Assembly (NCBI GenBank): GCA_004298915.1
Contig: SCTE01000300.1
Span: 1 to 7,836, forward strand
DNA length: 7,836 nucleotides
Source of the DNA: Chloroflexota bacterium
GTDB taxonomy: Bacteria > Chloroflexota > Limnocylindria > Limnocylindrales > CSP1-4
Direction of reading: 5' to 3'
The stretch's first letter is position 1. Every line of letters begins with the position of its first letter. Shown here in pieces: positions 1 to 4,449 of the stretch. Under the pieces are notes generated by a model, which saw only the letters and a program-made list of their open reading frames with translations, made no database searches and was not told the origin of the DNA. The position numbers were made by a program, and so were the translations under genes.

Positions 1-40
1 CTTCGACATGGCCGCCGAGGCGATGCGCAACCAGGACTAG
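1..40 (+). CDS. C-terminal end of an upstream gene (partial)
   Basis: The reading frame beginning at base 2 gives FDMAAEAMRNQD and then a TAG stop at 38-40. All twelve sense codons end in G or C, which matches the strong third-position GC of the clear genes in this window; the other forward frames lack that bias. The gene starts outside the window. Twelve residues are too few to assign a family, so I give no function. It points toward the minus-strand gene ending at 110, so the two are convergent with 69 bp between stops. Confidence 0.5.
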   Translation, partial: FDMAAEAMRNQD

Positions 41-51
41 GCGGCAGCAAC

Positions 52-87
52 CCGGACCAGGCGGCGGCGCGGGGGAGCCCGGTCCGG
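52..87. terminator. GC-rich inverted repeat between convergent genes, possible terminator
   Basis: CCGGACC (52-58) and GGTCCGG (81-87) form a perfect 7-bp inverted repeat with a 22-nt GC-rich loop. It lies in the 69-bp gap between two convergent stops. A second copy of GGTCCGG lies at 113-119, just inside the minus-strand gene, and could pair with the same left arm. No T-run follows on either strand, so this is not a classical intrinsic terminator. The position is what suggests a role; base composition alone could produce such a repeat. Confidence 0.25.
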
Positions 88-109
88 CCGGGCCATCCGC
101 ACCGGAACG

Positions 110-517
110 TCAGGTCCGGCGGGCGTCCTCGCCGGGGATGCCGAGCGCTGACAGCGTGGCTGCGAAGGCGTCGAGGTCGTCGGCACCGACGTACAGCGCA
201 GGAACGCGCAACGGGCCGTATCGAACGGGGACGTGAAAGTCCATCCGCACCCCGCCATGGGGTGAGCCGGCAAAGCTCAGGTCCCGGTGCCGGACGCTCA
301 TCCGTACGCCGATCGCCGTGATCCAGCGAAACGGCCCTTCGATCCGCCACGTCGCGATGTTGGCGAGCGGCGATTCGAGATGGAAGCGTCCGAACCGCGC
401 TCGCAGGCCTTGGCCATCGACCTCGGCCCATGCCGTATCCGGGGTCGCGCCGAAGAACAGGCGGACCAGCCCGCGCGAGCGGGCACCGATGCGGATCGGG
501 TAGCGCTTGGTCGTCAC
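110..517 (-). CDS. Conserved hypothetical protein, 135 aa
   Basis: Function unknown. I place the start at the GTG at 517-515 (VTTKRYPIRIG...) because a -10-like TACCCT ends 7 nt before it, and because the longer frame back to 646 would run into the guaA N-terminal coding region. The product looks soluble, with no signal peptide or membrane segment. A mixed-strand core at about residues 28-100 contains WAEVDGQGLRARFG, the stretch SPLANIATWRIEGPFRW (49-65) and a GVRMS...RDLSFAG segment (70-84). A short helical part at about 113-127 (DDLDAFAATLSALGI) closes the protein. From memory, this order (EVD...FG, TPLANV...GPYRW, DRGLTFAT, then a Pro-Val strand and a helical D-L-A tail) resembles an uncharacterised family seen in actinobacteria; this is recollection, not a search result. 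The gene is divergent from guaA with 88 bp between starts, and the promoters face each other. Confidence 0.72.
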   Translation of the reverse strand: MTTKRYPIRIGARSRGLVRLFFGATPDTAWAEVDGQGLRARFGRFHLESPLANIATWRIEGPFRWITAIGVRMSVRHRDLSFAGSPHGGVRMDFHVPVRYGPLRVPALYVGADDLDAFAATLSALGIPGEDARRT

Positions 518-524
518 GTCGCGA

Positions 525-530
525 AGGGTA
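525..530 (-). promoter_or_regulatory. -10-like box (TACCCT) for the 135-aa gene
   Basis: On the minus strand TACCCT is followed by 7 nt and then the GTG at 517. A transcript starting 6-7 nt after the hexamer would begin at the start codon, giving a leaderless mRNA. There is no convincing -35 box and no Shine-Dalgarno sequence. The same layout recurs at three other genes in this window, which strengthens the call. Confidence 0.45.
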
Positions 531-544
531 TCCCGACCGCCCGG

Positions 545-550
545 TACACT
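545..550 (+). promoter_or_regulatory. -10-like box (TACACT), candidate guaA promoter
   Basis: TACACT matches TATAAT at the first, second, fourth and sixth bases and stands out in a very GC-rich gap. Transcription would start near 557, leaving a leader of about 49 nt before the chosen guaA GTG at 606. No good -35 hexamer lies 16-18 bp upstream. It sits only 14 bp from the oppositely oriented TACCCT of the divergent gene, so two polymerases could not occupy both sites together. Short inverted repeats GCCC/GGGC (539-542, 551-554) and CCGACC/GGTCGG (533-538, 562-567) flank it. Confidence 0.4.
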
Positions 551-588
551 GGGCTGGACGTGGTCGGACCGCCCGCTGGGCGTGGAGT

Positions 589-594
589 GGAGGG
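589..594 (+). promoter_or_regulatory. Shine-Dalgarno-like GGAGGG before guaA
   Basis: GGAGGG ends 11 nt before the GTG at 606. The spacing is slightly long, but this is the best purine-rich match to the 16S 3' end in the leader. It is one reason for preferring 606 over the in-frame GTG codons at 582 and 771, neither of which has a comparable site. Confidence 0.4.
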
Positions 595-605
595 CGGCAT
601 CGAGC

Positions 606-2321
606 GTGGCGGACAAGGGCAAGACGGTCCACGGCGAGGCGGCCAATGCCGGCCATCGCGTCCTCGCCCCGGACGACGCCGAGGTCGAGGCCTACCTTGA
701 AACCGCGCTTCATGCGCCGGGTCCGGATCGCGCGGCGGCCGATCGCCCCGCGACCACCGATCACGGCAGCGTGGTCATCCTGGACTTCGGGAGCCAGTTC
801 GCCCAGCTGATCGCGCGCCGCGTCCGCGAGCTCAACGTCTACTCCGAGCTCCTCCCGCACGACACGCCGATGGCCGAGATCGAGGCGCGCGGGGCGACGG
901 CGATCATCCTGTCCGGCGGCCCGATGTCGGTCTACGACGAGGGCGCCCCGAAGCCGGACCCGGCCGTCTGGAGTGGCCGCCTCCCGGTCCTCGGGATTTG
1001 CTACGGCGCACAGCTGATGGCCCTGGAGCTGGGCGGCGACGTCCTCGCCACGACCCATCGCGAGTACGGCCCGGCGACCGTCTCCATCACGGCCGACGAC
1101 CCGCTGTTCGCGGGGATCGAGCGCGAGCAGCCCGTCTGGATGAGCCATGGCGATTCGATCACCCGGCTGCCCGAGGGGTTCAGCTCCACGGCGCAATCCG
1201 GTTCGACGCCCTACGCCGGCCTCGTGGACGCATCGCGCAACCTGTACGGCATCCAGTTCCACCCGGAGGTCGTCCACACGCCCCGCGGCCGGGACGTGCT
1301 CCGGAACTTCGTCGTCGGCATTGCCGGGGCCAGCCCGACCTGGACGCCCGCCAACTTCATCGAATCGACGGTCGCCGAGATCCGCCAGCGGGTCGATGAC
1401 CACGCCCGATCGGTCGGCACGGACGGCCTCGTGATCTGCGCCCTTTCGGGTGGCGTGGACTCTGCGGTTGCCGCCGCGCTGGTCCATCGAGCGGTCGGGG
1501 ACCGGCTGACCTGCATCTACGTCGACCACGGGCTGATGCGCAAGAAGGAGTCGGAGCTCCTCCGCGCCACGTTCGAGGAGCATCTCGGGATGCGCCTCGT
1601 GATGGTCGATGCGCGCGAGCGCTTCCTGGCCCGGCTGGCCGGCATCGATGATCCGGAGCAGAAGCGGAAGATCATCGGCGACGAATTCATCCGGGTCTTC
1701 GAGGAGGAGGCCGCGAAGCTCGGCCAGATCGACTTCCTGACCCAGGGCACCCTGTATCCCGATGTCATCGAGAGTGCGACGAGCGAGACCAAGACGGCCC
1801 AGAAGATCAAGACCCACCACAACGTCGGCGGGCTCCCGGCCGACCTTCGGTTCAAGCTCATCGAACCGCTCCGCTACCTGTTCAAGGACGAGGTCCGCCT
1901 GGTCGGCGCCGAGCTTGGCCTGCCCGACGCGATGGTCCAGCGCCAGCCGTTCCCGGGCCCCGGCCTCGCGATCCGGATCATCGGCGCCGTGACTGCCGAG
2001 CGGCTCGACACCCTCCGCGATGCCGACTGGATCGTGATCGACGAGATCAAGGCCGCTGGGCTCTACCGGAACGTCTGGCAGTCGTTCGCCATCCTCACCC
2101 CGATCAACAGCGTCGGCGTCATGGGCGACGGCCGGACCTACGCCAACGTCGTCGCGATTCGCGCCGTGACCTCGGAAGACGGCATGACCGCCGACTGGGC
2201 GAAGCTGCCGTATGACGTCCTGGGCAAGATCTCGTCCCGGATCGTCAACGAGGTCCCCGGGGTGAACCGCGTCGTCTACGACATCAGCTCGAAGCCGCCG
2301 GCCACGATCGAATGGGAGTGA
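606..2321 (+). CDS. guaA: GMP synthase (glutamine-hydrolysing)
   Basis: Converts XMP, ATP and glutamine to GMP, AMP, PPi and glutamate in the cytoplasm, the final step of de novo GMP synthesis. Counting from the GTG at 606 the product is 571 aa. A class I glutamine amidotransferase domain starts at about residue 55 (VVILDFGSQFAQ) and has the nucleophile Cys132 in GICYGAQ and His219/Glu221 in FHPEV. The ATP pyrophosphatase domain follows, with the PP-loop SGGVDS (281-286), IYVDHGLMR and FLTQGTLYPDVIES. The dimerisation domain has KTHHNVGGLP, QPFPGPGLAIRIIG and the canonical C-terminus ISSKPPATIEWE. All key residues are present. The usual family length is about 510-525 aa; the excess is a 54-residue N-terminal extension. 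I chose 606 because codons downstream of it are strongly GC at position 3, while codons upstream (507-605) are not, and a GGAGGG lies upstream. A GTG at 771 would give a protein without the extension. Confidence 0.97.
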   Translation: MADKGKTVHGEAANAGHRVLAPDDAEVEAYLETALHAPGPDRAAADRPATTDHGSVVILDFGSQFAQLIARRVRELNVYSELLPHDTPMAEIEARGATAIILSGGPMSVYDEGAPKPDPAVWSGRLPVLGICYGAQLMALELGGDVLATTHREYGPATVSITADDPLFAGIEREQPVWMSHGDSITRLPEGFSSTAQSGSTPYAGLVDASRNLYGIQFHPEVVHTPRGRDVLRNFVVGIAGASPTWTPANFIESTVAEIRQRVDDHARSVGTDGLVICALSGGVDSAVAAALVHRAVGDRLTCIYVDHGLMRKKESELLRATFEEHLGMRLVMVDARERFLARLAGIDDPEQKRKIIGDEFIRVFEEEAAKLGQIDFLTQGTLYPDVIESATSETKTAQKIKTHHNVGGLPADLRFKLIEPLRYLFKDEVRLVGAELGLPDAMVQRQPFPGPGLAIRIIGAVTAERLDTLRDADWIVIDEIKAAGLYRNVWQSFAILTPINSVGVMGDGRTYANVVAIRAVTSEDGMTADWAKLPYDVLGKISSRIVNEVPGVNRVVYDISSKPPATIEWE

Positions 2322-2337
2322 CGGTCCAGGGCCGTCA
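2319..2337. terminator. Hairpin spanning both convergent stop codons
   Basis: TGACGG (2319-2324) and CCGTCA (2332-2337) are a perfect 6-bp inverted repeat, and a T-G wobble inside could extend the stem to 7 bp with loop CCAGG. The left arm begins with the guaA TGA stop and the right arm, read on the other strand, begins with the DUF1028 TGA stop. Because the structure is symmetric it would form in both transcripts. No T-run follows on either side, so it may act as a weak or factor-assisted bidirectional terminator, or as a 3'-end stabiliser. Confidence 0.4.
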
Positions 2338-3231
2338 GTCGTCGCGCGCCAGGGCGTCGACGAGGCGCTCGCGGCCCGGGAGCTGACCCGCCGCGGCGAA
2401 GCGCCGGAGGTGCTCGCCGGCCCTCGGCTCGACGGCCAGGGCCGACCGATACAGCTTGCGGCCCCGCGTCTCGTCGCCGGCCTCGAAGACCGTGACCGCC
2501 TGCCACAGGCGAATCTGGTCGTCATCGGGGGCCAGGGCCGCGGCGCGTTCCATGAAGGCAGCAGCAGCCTCGACTTCGCCGACCGCGAGGGCCTCGAACC
2601 CCTCATCGAGGGCCTCATAGGCGCGCGCGATGGACACGAGGCGCTCCAGCTCATCGAGTGGATGTCGATGGTCATCGACCCGGACGTCGAATCGGACGTC
2701 CCACGGCTTCGCGTCGGCGTTGCCCGGCACGACCAGGATGCCGGCGGACTGCCGGCCGCGGACATCGCCACCCTCGGCTTCGGCGGCCCGGAGCGCCGCG
2801 AACAGGCGATCCGTGAGGTCGCCCTGGGCGCCCTCGAAGGCGGCAAGCATCGCCGGCCACACCGTGGCCCGTTCCATCATGTTGGCCTGGACCGTGACGC
2901 TCGCCCCCATCAGGTGGCCGGCGGCGGCGACGCAGTCTGCTCCCGTATGCGCCGCGGTCCGTCCGGTCGCGTCGACCATGCCGACCTGCCGGACACCCGG
3001 GTCGGGATCCGCGGTCAGGAGTTCGGCCAACGCGGCTTCGGGCGCGTGCCCGCTCGCGAGCAGCTCGATGCCGACGAGCCCATAGCGGGCATCGACGAAC
3101 GACTGCGTGGCGACCGCACCGACGCCCGGTCGGGCCCACGGGACCACGGCGCCCGCCGCCAACCAGCGGGACTGCACGGCCACGCCGAGCTCGCCGCTGT
3201 TGCGGTCCAGTGCCACGATCGAATAGGTCAC
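2335..3231 (-). CDS. DUF1028 family protein with TPR-like C-terminal tail
   Basis: 298 aa, GTG start at 3231-3229 giving MTYSIVALDRNSGELGVAVQ, the typical beginning of this family. The DUF1028 domain covers about residues 1-190, with PWARPGVGAVATQSF (31-45), RYGLVGIELLASG (49-61), RQVGMVDATGRTAAHTG (81-97), NMMERATVWPAM (117-128), GDVRGRQSAGILVV (155-168) and the closing DVRVDDHRHPLDEL (182-195). From family knowledge, DUF1028 adopts an Ntn-hydrolase-like fold and may be an amidohydrolase or peptidase; its substrate is not established. Residues 205-280 form an Ala-rich helical tail with TPR-like helix pairs (GEVEAAAAFMERAAALAPDD, then AGDETRGRKLYRSALAVEP). There is no signal peptide, so it is probably cytoplasmic. 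It converges on guaA with 13 bp between stops and is divergent from the zinc-ribbon gene. Nothing nearby is an obvious metabolic partner. Confidence 0.93.
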   Translation of the reverse strand: MTYSIVALDRNSGELGVAVQSRWLAAGAVVPWARPGVGAVATQSFVDARYGLVGIELLASGHAPEAALAELLTADPDPGVRQVGMVDATGRTAAHTGADCVAAAGHLMGASVTVQANMMERATVWPAMLAAFEGAQGDLTDRLFAALRAAEAEGGDVRGRQSAGILVVPGNADAKPWDVRFDVRVDDHRHPLDELERLVSIARAYEALDEGFEALAVGEVEAAAAFMERAAALAPDDDQIRLWQAVTVFEAGDETRGRKLYRSALAVEPRAGEHLRRFAAAGQLPGRERLVDALARDD

Positions 3232-3240
3232 GGTCTCCGC

Positions 3241-3269
3241 AGCGTGGTGCCCGGCCGAGCCGATTGCAA
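3241..3269 (-). promoter_or_regulatory. Possible -35/-10 pair for the DUF1028 gene
   Basis: On the minus strand TTGCAA (3264-3269) is followed by exactly 17 bp and then CACGCT (3241-3246), which ends 9 nt before the GTG start. The -35 matches TTGACA at four of six bases; the -10 is poor. GCAA and TTGC flanking a 4-nt spacer (3266-3277) make a small inverted repeat over the -35, which could be an operator or chance. A GGAG lies only 3 nt before the GTG, too close for normal Shine-Dalgarno use. Confidence 0.25.
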
Positions 3270-3337
3270 GTGGTTGCCTTGGCGCGCGGCCGTTCGGGGG
3301 ATGACATCTGGGCTATTCGTGGAGCGAAGAGGCGCGC

Positions 3338-3343
3338 TAGAGT
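3338..3343 (+). promoter_or_regulatory. -10-like box (TAGAGT) for the zinc-ribbon gene
   Basis: TAGAGT is followed by GACGGCG (7 nt) and then the ATG at 3351. This spacing places the transcription start on or next to the A of the ATG, predicting a leaderless mRNA. No Shine-Dalgarno sequence fits in the 7-nt gap, and no strong -35 box is visible. The hexamer supports choosing 3351 over the upstream in-frame start at 3210. Confidence 0.5.
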
Positions 3344-3350
3344 GACGGCG

Positions 3351-3839
3351 ATGACCGATCCGGTACAGGGCGAGGGGATGCCCGCCGCCGCTCCGCTCCA
3401 GTGTCCATGGTGCTCCGCCACCCTGGACTCGGCCGACGCTGCCCGATGTCCGTCCTGCAACGCCATCCTTCGGGAATCGACCGGCAGCGAGGTTCCGGGC
3501 GTCACGAGCGTCGACCTCGACGCAGTCCTCCGCTCGCGCAAGCCACCATCTCGACAATCCGGCTTCATCGGCTGGCTCTCGGGCTCGTACCAGGAGGCGC
3601 CCGGCCCCGAGGCCGAGCGGTCGGAGGTGAGCCCGCCCGACGAGGACGTGAAGCGCGAGATGGTGCGGATGGAGATCGCGGCCATCGAGGCCCGCATGGA
3701 AGCCGAGCGTCTGGAGCTGGCCGCGGAACGGGCTGCCGAACTTGGCCGAGGCGTCGATGCGCCGCCCTCAGTGCCCAGCGCGGGCCCTGACGCGGCCGAA
3801 TCCGGCGATCCCGCAAGAGAGACCGACGGCCCCGCCTGA
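3351..3839 (+). CDS. Zinc-ribbon protein with charged helical C-terminal half
   Basis: 162 aa from the ATG at 3351. The frame is open back to 3210, but that stretch would overlap the DUF1028 start and contains the promoter, so I exclude it. An N-terminal zinc ribbon has two CxxC knuckles, CPWC (Cys18, Cys21) and CPSC (Cys33, Cys36), spaced by 11 residues, which should bind one zinc. A low-complexity segment with GFIGWLSGSYQE (71-82) follows. Residues 98-133 (DEDVKREMVRMEIAAIEARM, then EAERLELAAERAAEL) form a strongly charged helix likely to be a coiled coil. The last 30 residues are Pro/Ala/Gly/Asp-rich and probably disordered. It has no membrane segment or signal peptide. I do not recognise a named family; the zinc ribbon points to protein or nucleic-acid binding but does not specify a role. 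It appears to be a single-gene transcription unit. Confidence 0.85.
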   Translation: MTDPVQGEGMPAAAPLQCPWCSATLDSADAARCPSCNAILRESTGSEVPGVTSVDLDAVLRSRKPPSRQSGFIGWLSGSYQEAPGPEAERSEVSPPDEDVKREMVRMEIAAIEARMEAERLELAAERAAELGRGVDAPPSVPSAGPDAAESGDPARETDGPA

Positions 3840-3844
3840 TTCCC

Positions 3845-3894
3845 AGCGGCGTCACCTCGACGCCCGGGGTCAGGTGCCATTCCGCGACGCCGCT
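3845..3894. repeat. Competing inverted repeats after the zinc-ribbon gene
   Basis: AGCGGCGTC (3845-3853) has two possible partners. Its GGCGTC core pairs with GACGCC at 3859-3864, a 6-bp stem with a 5-nt loop starting 9 nt after the stop codon, which is terminator-like but lacks a T-run. The full 9-mer is a perfect inverted repeat of GACGCCGCT at 3886-3894, whose last base is the first T of the TATCCT -10 box of the next gene. The two pairings are mutually exclusive in RNA. At the DNA level the 9-bp arms could be a regulator site abutting the promoter. Confidence 0.35.
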
Positions 3895-3899
3895 ATCCT
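3894..3899 (+). promoter_or_regulatory. -10-like box (TATCCT) for the 152-aa gene
   Basis: TATCCT is followed by CGGTTG (6 nt) and then the GTG at 3906, so transcription would start at the GTG. The TTG at 3903 lies only 3 nt after the hexamer and would be too close to the transcription start. No Shine-Dalgarno sequence and no convincing -35 box are present. Confidence 0.45.
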
Positions 3900-3905
3900 C
3901 GGTTG

Positions 3906-4364
3906 GTGCCCGACCGCCTTCCATCCCCCGGCCCGTCCTACCTGCGCGAGCAGGAGTTCCGAATCGGCGAGCGAGTCCTGTGGGCCGGGATGAGCCGTCC
4001 GACGACCGGTCCCGACGCCTGGTGGCTGGGCGTGCTGTGGATCCACGATGACGACGGCATTGTCAGCTTCCGGGATCTCGCCCCCGTCGGCGGACCACCT
4101 CCCGATCCGCCGCTCGCGCGACTCGGTCCGTCGCTCGCTGGTGGCCTGTCCGGGATGATCCTCGAGGATGCCGGCCGGCTGTCCATCCGGCTCGGACTGG
4201 TCGCGCCGCCCGAGGATCCCGATCGACCCTGGCGCTGCCCCCTGGCCATCCGGGCCGGCTTTCAGTTCGAAGCGACGCGCGCGGCAACGATGCCTCCGAA
4301 CGTGCTTGCCCGGGAGGTCCTGACGGCCTTTCGCCGGGCTGTCGAGGGTCTCGGGCGCCCCTGA
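3906..4364 (+). CDS. Hypothetical protein, 152 aa
   Basis: I do not recognise this protein. The start is taken as the GTG at 3906 (VPDRLPSPGPSYLREQEFRI) because of the -10-like box 6 nt before it; the in-frame TTG at 3903 would add one residue. The codons are GC-rich at position 3. The protein is soluble, with no signal peptide or membrane span. It is rich in Trp in its first third (WAGM, AWWLGVLWIHDDDG), which reads as two or three beta strands, followed by a Pro-rich loop (VGGPPPDPPLARLGP) and a second strand pair (GRLSIRLGL, then PLAIRAGFQFEATRA). A C-terminal helix, LAREVLTAFRRAVEGLG, closes it. It lies alone between the zinc-ribbon gene (66 bp) and UPF0182 (85 bp), each with its own candidate promoter, so co-transcription is not required. 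Confidence 0.7.
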   Translation: MPDRLPSPGPSYLREQEFRIGERVLWAGMSRPTTGPDAWWLGVLWIHDDDGIVSFRDLAPVGGPPPDPPLARLGPSLAGGLSGMILEDAGRLSIRLGLVAPPEDPDRPWRCPLAIRAGFQFEATRAATMPPNVLAREVLTAFRRAVEGLGRP

Positions 4365-4434
4365 TCCCGGCCGCCGACGCGGGTTGATCGCGCATCGCCG
4401 AACGGCATCGGACGGCGATTCCGGGCGCCCGTCG

Positions 4435-4440
4435 TAGACT
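4435..4440 (+). promoter_or_regulatory. -10-like box (TAGACT) for the UPF0182 gene
   Basis: TAGACT is followed by GCCCGGAAC (9 nt) and the ATG at 4450. Transcription starting 6-9 nt after the box would give a leaderless or nearly leaderless mRNA. The gap contains no Shine-Dalgarno sequence. No clear -35 lies at 16-18 bp upstream. Confidence 0.45.
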
Positions 4441-4449
4441 GCCCGGAAC

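Noticed and set aside
507..605. Upstream TTG start for guaA at 507
   Set aside because: Codons 507-605 lack the third-position GC bias and include AGG, GTA and ACA. The stretch also contains both candidate promoters and overlaps the first codons of the divergent gene.
3281..3337. GGCGCGC direct repeat 50 bp apart (3281-3287 and 3331-3337)
   Set aside because: Self-complementary GC words of this size recur throughout such DNA; no spacing or symmetry ties them to the promoters.
2410..3345. Plus-strand 311-aa frame opposite DUF1028, and a minus-strand 402-aa frame at 2672-3880
   Set aside because: The DUF1028 frame has clear family motifs throughout, and the zinc-ribbon gene explains the remainder. 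Both competing frames lack domain signals.
3210..3350. Upstream extension of the zinc-ribbon protein by 47 residues
   Set aside because: It would overlap the DUF1028 start codon and the divergent promoters, and its Arg-rich translation does not look coding.
4394..4419. ATCGCC/GGCGAT inverted repeat with a 14-nt loop after the 152-aa gene
   Set aside because: It is short, has a long loop and no T-run, and six-base arms are common by chance at this base composition. A terminator role cannot be supported.
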